Positions 1 through 12,679 of a stretch of 25,643 nucleotides of DNA are shown here, in pieces. The notes under the pieces are model-generated. The model ran no database searches. It saw only the letters and a program-made list of their open reading frames with translations, and was not told the origin of the DNA. Position 1 is the stretch's first letter. Every line of letters starts with the position of its first letter. The stretch comes from Pilaira anomala (taxonomy: Eukaryota; Mucoromycota; Mucoromycetes; Mucorales; Mucoraceae). A program made the translations under genes and the position numbers. Location: positions 1 to 25,643 of the forward strand of contig JAIXMQ010000152.1 of the NCBI GenBank assembly GCA_025716855.1. The letters run 5' to 3'.

Positions 1-3000
1 TTGAAACTCAATCAACACCAAATTCGTGCATTTTCAGATTCTGTCATGTACATTTTCGAAAGCTTTGTTAAGCCAGATATAGCTACTTGGATCGAATCAA
101 AGACAGACGTTGAAAGCACAATTTTACCTGCTATGCAAGTTCATTCTACTTTAATTACTGTCTTTTTCGAGATTTATTTCTCTAAAATTGATAGTAAAGA
201 TCAAGCATGGTTAGCTAAAACATACATCCAAATCTTCAAAGAGAATCTCAATCACAAGACATTAGGCTCTAGAATAGCTGTTACAACCAGTGTATGTATT
301 TTAAACCTATATATTTATCTCATGCTCACTTTTTATTTTTATTCACTTAGGCTAATATTATGCTTCAACATGCCTATTATGTTACACTTTCTCGCAATAT
401 TTCAACGGAACAAACAACCGATTTAGTAAATACTGTTGTCGATTTTGTTACTGAGAAAGAGAAGAAAAATCATTGGTACGAATCAACTCAATGGGATGGA
501 TCTGTACTTGATCTTAAAAACAAGGATTGTCTCAAGTTGGCTTGTTGGAAGCTTTTGTCCGATGAATGGTTCGAATCTGTCATGTAAGTAGCGTAAAACT
601 TTATGAATTTTCCTGTTACTTTTTACTAACATTTATTTATAGTCGTTACATCGATAGCGACCGTGCCAAGAAGATCGCTTCCGTTATCTACATGTCATTA
701 ACAAATGAAGCTCCTTCTTCAACAACTGTGTCAGCTCAACTCTTAAATAAAGCTTTACTGAGATCTGCTAATTTCTACGAAGCAAAATGCTTTAAAGGTG
801 AGAAAAAATTACTTTTACTGATAAAAAACCGGAACTAATAGTTTTTTTTTTAAAAAAAATGGTAGATTGCAATATTCAAACTATCTTGGGTGTATTTATC
901 GACTTATTTGGAACTAAACTTTTAAAAACTAGCTCAAATGAAGTATCAAAGGCTTCAGCAACTATGATATCAAAGATAGACCTCAATAAAAACATCACTA
1001 TCAATCAAGATAGCATCAAAGCTTTGTCAACCGCATTAGAGACAGAACAAGATCATATGGATGTAGATCTTAATCTTACTAATACCAACAACGTTAAAAA
1101 AATTGCTACTTTAATGAAGCTTTTGTTGCTCTTCCCTAACGAGTACTACGAAAAGAATGAACGTCCTCAAGTTTTATATTTAGTTACCTGTGTTGATGTT
1201 TGGGCTGTATCTTGTACTAATGCCGACTATTTAACTCGTATGAAGGTCTGCTTGATGTGTAGAAGTTTGCAATTGAGATTTATGCAATATTTTAGTGTAA
1301 ACAGTATTTTGGTTAGTATCTTGATTTATTACATATTTTAGGTAATAAGCTTACAATATTCTTTCAAATTAGGGTATGGACTCTGGTGTATTAAACTGGA
1401 TCGTTTCTTCAGGTCAAAGATGGCCTTTGGAGGGAGACAAGGAAGTAGAAACTGTTAAGAATTCTCTTGAGCACATTACCAATAAGCTCGATTTAAACAT
1501 TTTACGTAGAGTCATCATGGGCGCTGGTGCCAAGACACCTGATGCTCAATCCGTTACTTACTTGAAAAATACTTTAAAGCAACGTGTTGAAAGTCTTGAT
1601 GAAAACGCCTCTAAAAATACATTGGAGAAGATTATTGATCTTTTAAATGCTACCAACTCCGTGTTATCCAATAGGTAATACTCCTAACTATATTGGCTGT
1701 AACATATACTAACTTTACTATGATAGAAAACAATCTGAAGCTGACCTTACCAATATCGTTTATGCTGTCGAACATATCTCTAAAATCAGTAAATTTATCG
1801 ACTCTTCTCTTCAAAATGCAAAGTCTTCAATTTCAAATATTTTAGAAGAAGTTAAATCAGTATCTGGTGAAAAACCAGCTTTTATTGCCGAACATAAATC
1901 AAAGTTTGAAACCATTAAACATATTTTCCATATCACAAGATTATTACAAGATTATGCTCGTATTGTTGGACCTAATGTTGATGACGGTAAGCTATCTATA
2001 AGTACATTACCAAAAGGAGAAAGAGAAGTATTTAATTGTACTCTTTAATTTTTTAGTTATTTCTGCTCAAAATCTTTCCCAAACATTGACCGATTTGGCT
2101 TCACCATTTATTCAATTTTTACAATCTGCACTCGTTGATAGTTCTGAAGATAATGACGTTCTTAACATGACAACAGAATTTATTGCTGCCTTCTGTTCAA
2201 TCTTATCTCGTTACCAACAAGTTGAAACCACCAAGCGAGTCCTGGCTGCTATTTGGTTTGTATATACTTTGGTTCTTAATACAGGTGATCAAGAAGCTAT
2301 TGAAACCCTTTCAAACGCTTTTGTATCTTGGATTCAATCTTTGTCTAAAGAACAATATGTTATTGTCATTGATGGTTTTGTTGAACAAGCAGAACAAGAG
2401 GCCAATAACCGCGGTGATGTTGCAAAGGAGCAACATCATTTAGTATTCCTATCACTCCTCTCTCTTTTATTGAAGAACTGTGTTGATAGTAAGTAATATA
2501 TATTTAGTCTTGCCTGATTTCATTTACTTATCACGTTACACTTATTTTTAGCTGAAAAGAGTCGTCTAAGAAAGAATATTCCTACATTTGTTCTTAAATT
2601 ATCACTTATTGCTGGTAAAACAACATCCCTTAAATACCTTCAACAAATGCTCAAGTTGCTTATTCAATTAACGATCGATCAGGTATGTACTTCTCTATCA
2701 ATCCATAATTGTAATATTAAACATACATATTCAAATAGTCCTATCATTTCAATGATTACGATGCTTCTCTTGTGCTCTCATGTCTTTTACAAGTTGCACA
2801 TCCCACAGCTTTAGAAAGATTTAAGGGACAAATCAACAGAGAAATTGCACACGAAATCTTTGATGATGTCTGCGCTGTCCTTTCCAATTTTGTCAGTCAA
2901 CATAAGGATCAAATTGTTTATATGATGCCTCCCTTCGTCGCATTGATCCAATCTTTACTTCACTGCTTCAAATCTACACATGTATCCTTAGTTAGCGGAA

Positions 3001-3455
3001 CAAACGCACCTACCAGAAAGAGAAAGCACAACGCTGAACAAAAACCCAGTAATAAAGTACTTTCTGGACGTACCATTCCTTTATTATATGAATTTACACC
3101 TTTAGATGATACATCAGCTCAACGATTTGCTCGTGTCTTGACAACAATACCGCAAAAACAATATTCTACTTCATCTGCAAAAAATGCTAAGAGTACACAA
3201 TCTCTGTATAAAATCATCGCCAAGCATACACCTTCAATTTTAATTGAATACTTTTCAATTCAATCTAATACTACCATGAGTATCGTTCGTCCTAGTACGA
3301 AATCCATTCTAACACAGGCCTTATATGATATCTTGGATATGTGTTCTGATACAGATCGCACATTTATCTTGTCTTGCTTAGATGGTCCTGGTAAATCATT
3401 ATTCAAGAGCTTCTACACCAACTGGAAGGATACTCACAAGTACACTGGTCAATAA
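1..3455 (+). CDS. URB2: Urb2/Npa2 family ribosome-biogenesis protein, 5'-partial
   Basis: Exons inferred: 1-291, 351-583, 643-797, 866-1311, 1373-1674, 1727-1986, 2057-2488, 2552-2682, 2739-3455. Together they give 988 aa, open at the left edge and ending in TAA; the N-terminus lies outside the window. The protein is an all-helical repeat protein. Its last ~220 residues match the Urb2/Npa2 C-terminal domain: a PLLYEFTP segment, DDTSAQRFARVLTTI at about residues 873-887, and a terminal FKSFYTNWKDTHKYTGQ. A basic TRKRKH patch at about 842-847 could aid nuclear or nucleolar import. In yeast, Urb2/Npa2 is a nucleolar pre-60S factor needed for 27S pre-rRNA processing; function here is by family. 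Yeast Urb2 is about 1170 aa, so roughly the first sixth is missing. The intron-4 donor is ambiguous: GTTAGT at 1312 was chosen, but an in-frame GTAAAC at 1297 would remove five residues. Family call good, N-terminus unknown. Confidence 0.82.
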
Positions 3456-4168
3456 AATGTTTATACAATTCTTCTTCTTCCTCTCCCTTTTTCTCTCCCC
3501 TTCTTAACAGCAATATTTTAAACAATGCGATAATATCATTGTAATAAACTTTTGTTATATAAATTATTAATTTTTATGCTTTTTCCATCTATTTTTCTTT
3601 TTCTTTGTTGTTTTCAAGAGTCAACGAGCTCGGAAAGTTAATTTTAATAATATATGTATTATACGGATTATTATAATGATTATTTAATATGTAAGGGATG
3701 TTAAAATAGTTATTAAAAAACTATAATATATATACTACTCTTTTATTTGATTTTGCGGTATGTATGTATAATATGTAAAGATATGCCTAAATTTGACATG
3801 CTTTATCAGTATCTTTATCAATGAAAGGATAAAAAGATAAATGGGTGCGTCTTGCGATTTAGTTACATTTTAAGCGCTTGTTATTGAAACCAAATATTAT
3901 GGCTTATTAGAAAATAAACTTTTTCTGTGTAATACCTATGTCTTACTATGTACATCATGTATGCGTTTATCAAAGTCATTCATTTCTTGATACAATCTCT
4001 TGTCTAGATAACGTATATAGTCGAATAAGAAAATTAATGTGGCAGCCACATCCGGGTCGGTATGCGGAGCACAAAAGCTTAAGAGAAGAAGAGACTGATG
4101 AAAATCAGGCAGAATTAAGCTCTTTTTCCACAACTTGTTCTTCTTCTCTAGATTCAAAGTAGAAACAT
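3456..4168. other. intergenic region, URB2 3' end to LAA1 promoter
   Basis: This 713-nt AT-rich stretch lies between two genes on the same strand. The first part should be the URB2 3' UTR, with a pyrimidine-rich run after the stop (about 3466-3506) and an AATAAA at 3543. The rest must hold the LAA1 promoter and 5' leader. Short open frames on both strands at 3936-4199 overlap each other and look like chance. I see no RNA gene, repeat or clear TATA box that I can tie to a start site. Confidence 0.6.
3543..3548 (+). terminator. candidate polyadenylation signal AATAAA of URB2
   Basis: A canonical AATAAA hexamer lies 88 nt after the URB2 stop codon in T-rich sequence. Position and strand fit a 3'-end signal; no transcript evidence is available. 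Confidence 0.45.
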
Positions 4169-5860
4169 ATGCCTCCCGCTTCAAAACCCAGTACCCCACC
4201 GCTGGTACCTGATGGTATTCCAGATGTATTTAAACTAGATGAGCAAAAGATTTTACCGAGTGAAAATACAGAGAAACAAGAGTTATATGTCTTGCAATGG
4301 TTAGCTCAAGTCGAACGCGAAATAAAAGTTATAGATGCTGTATGTGATAAAAACAGCTACTTCAAAATAGAGAAAGAGGATTCTAACTCTTACTTGTTTT
4401 ATTAGGATATACTTAAAAAAGCACAACCTTTTATTGAAAAAACTTTATTTCGACTCATTTCACTTGCAACTGCAAAACCTAGACGACCCATTCGTTTCTT
4501 AATCGGAAGATGTTATGTTATTTTATATACTCGAGGGGATAGTCGAACTTTATTTGATACAGTGACAGCGTTGCATAGTCTTATTAGTGCCAATAAAAAT
4601 ATAGATAAAGAGACGAGAATGTAAGAGCTAAACAGATATTTTGTTTGAGTCTTGCGCTAACCAACATTTATTTTGAAGCGCTGCCATAGCTACAACAGGT
4701 GCTATTATGGGTACCTCGGGCGGAAAGGTAAAATAATAGAAGAAGAAAAGTGTATACAGAAACTAAAAAAGAAAAAAAAATCAAAACAAACAATCACATT
4801 GATAGATCTTATCATTATTTGCAGAGACAGCCATGTTGTTTTTAAAAGTGATTAAAAGTAGCAGTGTAAGTGTAATAATATTTTTTTTAAAGTTTTTGTT
4901 ACTGAGTACATGTGCAACCTTATAGAATCCATTGTTATTACGCTTAGAGACAGTGACAGCATTTACATTATTATTGAAGGGCGCAGGAAAAGCCGCAACA
5001 GAACAAATTTTAAAAGATTTAATGAAACAATTGCGGAACGGACTAGTAGATAAAGCTTTGGTCATGAGAATCGCATCAGCACAGGTACGAATGAAAGGAC
5101 GGATAAACACGAAAAAAAAAATAGAGTTTAAATATTAAAGTTCGAAAATGTATGTATAGTGTTTACAAGCGGTTATTCAACATGCAACACAACCTTTTTC
5201 TCAACATGATGTAGAGAATCTTTTACAACATTGTTTTAAAGCATTCGAGGGATCAACTTTTCCAGTTCGTAGAGCAGTATCTTCAGCATGCGCCACACTA
5301 CTTGTATTTACACAAACCCAAGCGACTGTGGATCCAAACAAACCTAATATCAAACATGCTTTAACAGGAGAAGGAGTCAAAAAGACAGAGGAATCTTTGG
5401 GTAAAGGGTCTACATTAATGACAATTGATGAAATGTTATCACAACTGTCCACTTGTTATAACCGATTAAATGCTTCTCGTGAACTTAAAACGGGTATTAT
5501 TGAAAGTTATGCAACATTATTCGTATTGCTGGGAACAGAATTTGTGGAAGCCAATTATGCCACCATTTCTAAACACATATTGGAGGAAATATTGGATAGC
5601 AATAAAACACCTATCAGTGCATCCGATGGTGCTTATTTGAGAGCCCAAGCTAATTTCTTACTTCATAATACCATCGGGAAAAGGTTATTAAGTGAACAAG
5701 GACAGGCAAATGCTATTCGTTTATTAGTGAATAATTGGATCAAAAAATGGCCTCCATTGATGGTAAATCAAAGCGCACCAAATAAACAAATTTTAATTTG
5801 TGTTACAAATTTGATTTCAGAATTAGTTTGTGAATTAGAAGGCGCAGCTAGTTCTGTACA

Positions 5861-5915
<55 letters not shown>

Positions 5916-8900
5916 TAGACGGATTTATATTATATAAATACACATATGCTGATGAATGACTATAGGAAGTATTAGTAGAACCTTTATTTGTGCTGTTGAC
6001 ACACCCAAGCTTTTCTGTACAAATGGCAGCAATATGGTGTATTCGCTGTGTATGTAATGCAGTTCCAACAAATTTACTTTACCTTTTACCAAAATCATTA
6101 AACTTGCTAGAAAAAAACCTTGGAAATTTAAGTAATCCAGCAACCACCACAAAAGTATTCCAACGCACGATTGCTTATTCATATGCAGTTGCATCAATCA
6201 TGAGTGTTTTCCCAGCACATCCTATTTATACCTCGTTTGATTTGAGTGCACGTTCTATGTCTCTTGCTAGCCAGCTTGTAAAACAAACCAACAAAGACCC
6301 CAAAATTGCTAGTGTTCAAGTTCAAGTTGCTTGGAACTTGATCGGTTCTGTTATGTGTCTTGGACCTAACCTTGTCAAGATTCATTTACCTCAACTTTTA
6401 TTACTTTGGAAGAGCGCCTTACCTAAACCTACTGGAAAAGAAGCCAATGCTATTCGCTCTGAATCAGAATGGTCATTTTTGTTTCATACTCGTGAATGCG
6501 TTACCAGTTCCATCTATAGCTTTTTAGCTCATAACAGTCAATCCCTTGTTACACTTGATATTGCTAAAAGAGTTGCTGCTCTTTTAAATAACACATTAGC
6601 ATTTTTAGGTACTGCACCTACTACTTTTTCCGCCACTACCATGTCTCCATGTGTGCCTTACGAAACAAGATTAATCGACCAATTTTATTCTTTAAGACGT
6701 CGTATATTTCAATGTTTTATCACTATTCGCCCGCTATTATCAACCTACGAATCTTCTCTTAGTGGTCTCTTGAGAAACTCATTGTACGTGTTTACCGAAC
6801 CTGAAAAGATTTTGGCTTCATCAGGTGCACATCAACAAGTTACTGCCACTGTGCCGGGTCAATTTGTAAGTGTATGGAACACAGCAGATGGACACGGTTA
6901 CGGTGTTACCAGTAAAATGCAAGGTTATCATGTTGACGTAGCATCCGCCATTGAAGAGAACAACGAAGAGAACAACAATGGTAAAGAATGGATGACAAAA
7001 GATAGATTTGAAAGAGTCGAAGAATTACTTGAGAGACCGATTATTGGATCAATTGAGCTTGACCCATATTTCGTATACACAAGTGTTCCTGACGATAAAT
7101 TATCTCAGCCTGACAAGAAGAGATCTTTAATCCCTCAGCCTGTTTCACCATCTACTTCTTATATTGACGCCAGTATTGAACTCTTTGCTACTTTGTTCTC
7201 TAATCAACCTGCTCCTATTCAAGAATCAACATTTGAGCTCATGGTCAAGGTGATAAAGGACACAAAATTAGAAAAGAACTCTCCTAAAAGAGCTGCTGTA
7301 CTTGTCAATGTCGTAGTTGCTTTATTAGGTGCATTTAAGAATATCATGGCCTTGTCAAAGAAGAAAAAAGCTGAAGTCATTCCATTTAGTCCTCGTGCTA
7401 CTCAACTTGTTCAAGAAATTCTGATGGAAGTTGTCATTCATCCTGACCCATACTTGAGAAATGCTGCAAGTGAAACAATTGGCCGTCTTACTTCGATTGT
7501 AGGTGGCTCGTTTGTAGCATCTCAAATGCAACTCTTGGTTGATTTGGTTGTTTCTAACCGTGACCCAGATGTTCGTGCTGGTTGCGCTTTAGCTATTGGT
7601 CATATCTATAGTCACGTAGGTGGAATGGCAGCAGCTGCTCATTTAAAGACAATTGTTGGTATTTTACTCTCTCTCAGTAGCGACCCACATCCTGTAGTTC
7701 ATGCATGGGCTTTGGAAGCAATGGCTATGACTGTCAGTGCAGCTGGTTTAATGTTCTCTGGCTATGTAAACAGTACATTAGGTATGGTAGCTAAACTTTA
7801 CTTAAGTGAAACACATGAACCAGGTAGCGGATCAATTGCAGTAACCAACGCTGGTATGTCTGTTGGATTTACTGCTTATCAAGAATTTGGCCGTATTGTT
7901 TATGAATTGATTGGTACGCTTGGTCCAGAACTTCAAGCCTCATCTAAAGTGAGAGAACTGTGTCTCAATATGGTACAAGAACTTAAGTTAGAACCCGATG
8001 AACGTGTTAACGTGGAAGCTATTCGCTGTATTCAGCACTTCTTAATGTTTGCTCCGAAGTTCTTGGATACCCGTGAGTTAGTACCTTATTTGCAAAACCA
8101 AATCTCCAGTCTTCATTTACCTTTGAAAAAGGCGGCTGTTACTTGTTTATACCAATTAGTGCAACGTGATTCAGAATTAGTATTTAAGGCTGCTCAACCT
8201 GGTTTAGATACCGAATTATTCAAGATGTTGGATACTGACCCACAATTATCTGATGTCAAAAATGTAATTCGAAGTTGGTTACAAGAAACTGCTGTAGCAG
8301 AACCATCTGTTTGGGTAAATATTACCAAGAGAATTGTCACAGGTTCAAGTGGTGGAAGCTTAGGAAGTGATACAGTCAAATCTCAACCTATTATACGAGA
8401 ACGTTCTGCTTTAGATGAAGATGACGATGATTTTGGTGACGATGATGCTGATGGCTTTGTAGATGAAGATAATGTCGATATTACAACTACAGTAGCGGAT
8501 GCTTCAGGCATGACTTCTAAGCTCTCTGTTAACGTTGAGATTCCTCCTCGCTGGCGTACACAACTCTTCGCGCTTCAATGTCTTGAGCAAACTATTGAAC
8601 TTATATCAGCTAGTGGTATACGAGAGCATTTTCACCTTATTGCAGCGCGTCGTCGTAGACAACAAGCTGGTCTAGGTGATTTCTTAGTATTCCGTGTTCC
8701 TGATTTAATCCGTCTATCATTTACTGCGGCCACAGCACATGTAAACGAGTTGCGATTAGCTGGTATTAACTTATTAAAAACTGTAATCGAAAAGTTTGCT
8801 ACCACTCTAGATGCCGATTTAGAAGGCATGTTGCTTTTGGAGCAATACTCTGCTCAAATTGGTGCTGCTTTAACTCCTGCCTTTGGTTCAGATTCATCAT

Positions 8901-11133
8901 CTGAAATCGTCTCTGCAGCTGTTCGCGTGTGTGCTATCTACGTTGGTAGTGGTATTGTCAAGGACTTGTATCAATTAGGTCGTGTTTTAAAACTTTTAAT
9001 ATCTGCACTGGATCGTTGTAAAGGTGACTCAAAACTAACTGGTGTGGGAGAAGTTAAGGATTTAAGTCCTCATGCTTCAGTCATGGTTAAATTATCTGTC
9101 TTAAATGCTTGGGCTGAACTTCAAGTAGCTAGTCAGAAACAGAGTTATTTAAAACAAGTACTTCAACCCAACTTGTCTGTCTTGAGTCCTATGTGGTTGC
9201 GTGCACTTCAAGACTATGCTCGTATCAGATTAGAGTCAGATATTGTTGCTTTATCAAGTCGTACAACCGATCGTATCCAAGCTTCTTCCAATAGTGGTAT
9301 TGATTCCATGTATTCTGCCGCTACCAAGGATGTCGTATTGCCTTATTACCGTCGATCTTGGTTGAAGATTATGGAAGCTGTAGCAACACTTATCGAAAGC
9401 AAAGCTCCATCAATGACTGAGGCAATCAATAGTAACCCTGATTCTGAAATGACTGGGGATCAACCATCCAACTTGTTCTATATTTTGTTAGGACTATGTA
9501 TTGAAAGTCTTTCACGTATTTCCAGTTCCAGTAGTAACAAACACGATAGTTCCACTATCCCTATCTGTCTTCGAGCTCTTCGTACGTTTGTTCAACCTTC
9601 ACTTGCTGGAAAGCAATTTGTTCCTAAAGCTGTATTTTTGGAATTGATGAATGTATTTGATCGTTTAATTCAAACAGAAGGATACCGTATCCAACTAATT
9701 ATTATAGAGATAATCCAACGTCTTATTCAATGTTATGGCTCTCACTATCTCTGTAACGATCTTGAAGGTGAAGGAGATTATCATATGATGGACGCTACAC
9801 TCGAGCCAGAAGCATTCCCTGCTACAGCCAAGCTTTATTATTTGTTAAGGCTTTTAACTAACGTATTTTTACAAAATGTTCCAAAGTTATCTAGTAAACG
9901 TGCTTCCTCTCGTCGATCCACACAATGCTCCAAAGAAAACCTTGTGCTTTTATTAGGTCCCTCTTTAGATACACTTGCATTACTTGTAGGTATTACACCC
10001 AAGAGTTATAAGGTGGACTTATTAGCAATCTGTTTCTATGTCTTTTCCGAAATTCTAACAGAGAACCAATTTGAAGTAACATTGGCCCCACGTGTTCTTG
10101 TTTCTCTTAAAACTGTTTTCCATAACTTTGAGTCTGACCTCTCAACTGATGAATTGAATTCTCTATCTCGTGTTACTTGTGCTATCATTCACACATTACT
10201 TGATGACTTCTTTAGGTAAGATGTTTCTTCTATATATATTTATTTACATGTCTTATGCTAACTTCTTATTCAATGACAGTCCCGAAGATAAAGAAGGATT
10301 ATCTGTTGCATCACAAAAAAATAGATTGTTAGCTGTTGTACTTATCATGACCGGCTGTCCTCAAGCTACACTCAGAGATGGTGAAGGAAGATCTGTATTT
10401 GTACAAGTTCTCAAAAATTCACTTGCTTCAGATAACGTAGAAGTAAGTATTCAGTTAAAAAGCTTTCTCCCTTCCAAATCCTTATTTTTTTTTTCTTTTC
10501 TTACATAGTTATCTGTAACTGCTCATCAATGTCTTCGTAACTTTATCAGTCTTCCTGAAAAGAAGAATAACGTGCCAGCATTAGCTGATTTAGGGCAAGC
10601 TGTTATAAATGCGACATTACCATTTATTATTACTCGTATACTTACTTTCAAGGACAAAAAAGATAAAACAAATGAAACCGAGTTGGCACCATTTAATGAA
10701 GATATAAAGACTCTCGTTTCACTTTTAAATGGTGTTCAGGACAACCAGAGTAAGTTATTTGAAAGACCTTCTATTTTTTTTTTAACCTTATTTAAATCAC
10801 ATAGAATCGCTTGTACTTAGTATTATTTTACCTACATTGACCAGTGTCTTGGACGACCTGCCATACACTGGAAATGAAACCAAAGTACACGAAGCAACAC
10901 TTGCACATTTGTTGGCAATTGCTACTTCAACTCCATCAGTATTCCGTGAAACAGTAGCTAAACTACCTAACCATGTTCGAGTTAAATTAGAATCTGCTAT
11001 TCGTTACAGCATCTTGGCAAGCCAAGAACAACAGCAAAAGCTTCAACAAAAGGAACAACAAAGAAAAGCTGCTTATGAAGATAGTAAACAACCTACTATT
11101 GCTTTAAAAATGAATTTTAGCAATTTTGGATAA
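4169..11133 (+). CDS. LAA1: HEATR5/Laa1 family AP-1 accessory HEAT-repeat protein
   Basis: Exons inferred: 4169-4339, 4406-4620, 4679-4727, 4827-4865, 4926-5084, 5160-5861, 5966-10215, 10280-10442, 10509-10749, 10805-11133. They encode 2105 aa, close to yeast Laa1 (about 2010) and human HEATR5B (about 2070). An in-frame TAG lies two codons before the ATG, fixing the start. The protein is HEAT repeats throughout. The most family-like block is about residues 937-1060, with HPDPYLRNAASE, RDPDVRAGCALAIGHIY, GGMAAAAHLKTIVGIL and HAWALEAM, followed by TLGPELQ. An acidic loop at about 1262-1285 contains DEDDDDFGDDDADGF. The C-terminus has a Gln/Lys-rich helix and ends in MNFSNFG. Family knowledge: Laa1/HEATR5 binds the AP-1 clathrin adaptor (p200 in the aftiphilin/gamma-synergin complex) and helps traffic between trans-Golgi and endosomes. 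Exon 4 has only 13 codons; its acceptor (gcagag) was chosen because it alone keeps the frame open. Confidence 0.9.
5864..5917 (+). repeat. A30 followed by (TA)12 microsatellite in LAA1 intron 6
   Basis: Starting one base after the donor GT, intron 6 has 30 consecutive A and then 12 TA units. This fills half of the 104-nt intron, the longest in the window. Its length is likely variable between strains and error-prone in sequencing. Confidence 0.9.
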
Positions 11134-12640
11134 AAAAAAAAAAAAAAGGACAAAATACTTTTTTTTTTTTTTCTGTATTTTTCTTTTTTTCCTTTCATCC
11201 ATTATATTCTACTTTACGCCCCTTTTTTTCTAATATGTTATATATATTTATATGAATCTTTTTTTCCTAATACAACTTTTATTCATCATGCTTATCTTTT
11301 TAACTTTTTAGTTGTACCTTTAATGCATTATAATCTATAATTAACCTGAGTTTTGTCATTATTCAACTCTATGTACATAATCCAATGAAAAAAAAAATGC
11401 ATTGAAGATGTTTACATATATCCTTCATAATCTATTTTAAATTAGGCGCATCACTTTATACATGAGCATTGTTTTGTTCCCAAATCGTTTTTCTAGTAGT
11501 TAAAATCATCACAGCAGCAACAGTTTTCTAAATGATGATGACATATAAAAATCGTGTAAAAAAAGTTAATTATTTAAATTTTTCTTCGTGTATATAATAC
11601 ATGCTGTATGCAGTTTTTATGATTTAGAAATATTTATCCTTTATTTTGTTTTGACGATCTCTGTAAATACTTTCCCAAGGAACTGGTACTCTACTAATTG
11701 CATTGTTTGGCTAGTAATTGTTGGCATAATCTGTCATATTGATCGACTTGAGTAACCTAACTACAGGAAGATATAGACACCATTTTGCTTAATAAACCAT
11801 TTTAACAATTATCAAAGTTAAAACTAGTTGATATCAAACAAGAAATATGAAGACACCTTGCAAGCCTTTTGAGCTACACTTTTTTTTGTTGGTGGTGGTG
11901 GTGATGATGATTATGATGGTTTTTGTTGATTTTAAAAGCTAACATGTAGTAATTTGCACTTCTAATTGTTTTTTTTTTGTTACTTTATAATCAAACAGTT
12001 TAAATACTTGCTCAACATGACCTCTACACTCATTGGCAAGCTTGCATTTATCAAGAATATTGCTACCTATTTGTCATCTTTGAGCTTTGAAGAATATACT
12101 TTTTAACAATTATCTAGACAAGTTTTGAACTGTTAGATTTGTGTTGTCTGTGTCAGCTATCAATGATTTATATTTTCTCATCGAGAAAAAAAAAAGAACC
12201 ACTAATGATATAAAGTTTAACTGTAATGACTTTTCTTTCTTTTTCTTTAGCAGTATGTATATATTTACACTGTATGTTTAGGTGATATTTGCTTATTCCC
12301 ACAGTTACAAAAAAAAAAAAAAAAAAAAGAAGAAAACAGATACATACTCAGCAATTAATCTTGTTTTATAAATGTGCATTATACTTGTCAAAGTTTCGCG
12401 TCAGATAACTATGATATTAGTTACATGTCACGTTTTTTTTTTGTAGCTGATATATATTCTGTGTACACAATGAAGGAAATTGCGGACCTCTGTTGTTTCT
12501 CTGAATAGGAAATAAAGAGAAGGTTACACATCCCAATTCACCCAAAAGAGAAGAAAAAACCTGCTATACCGTGTACGTGGCTAAGTTGTCTTAAAAAACG
12601 TGATATGACTTGCACGAACATTGCAGCCGCATTTTAGAAA

Positions 12641-12679
12641 GGGGAGGGGGGGGGGGGGGAAGAGGAGAAAGGGAAGGGG
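12641..12679 (+). repeat. G-rich homopolymer tract, G-quadruplex capable
   Basis: Runs in order are G4 (12641-12644), G14 (12646-12659), G3 and G4 (ending 12679), separated by short purine spacers. That gives at least four G-runs of three or more on one strand, in otherwise very AT-rich DNA. It lies about 560 nt upstream of the orphan gene. Confidence 0.8.

Noticed and set aside
3936..4199. Overlapping open frames on both strands (74-87 codons) before LAA1
   Set aside because: They overlap each other, have no recognisable composition or motif, and fall in the expected promoter and leader of LAA1. The plus frame also ends just before the LAA1 ATG.
4673..4855. 60-codon plus-strand frame within LAA1
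   Set aside because: It runs through exon 3, the Lys-rich translation of intron 3's A-runs, and exon 4 in the wrong frame. Splicing at 4727/4827 gives a family-like protein instead.
11880..11930. GTG/GAT-rich patch resembling box C of a C/D snoRNA (TGATGATGA)
   Set aside because: It is part of a low-complexity repeat, and no box D with flanking terminal stem was found at a suitable distance.
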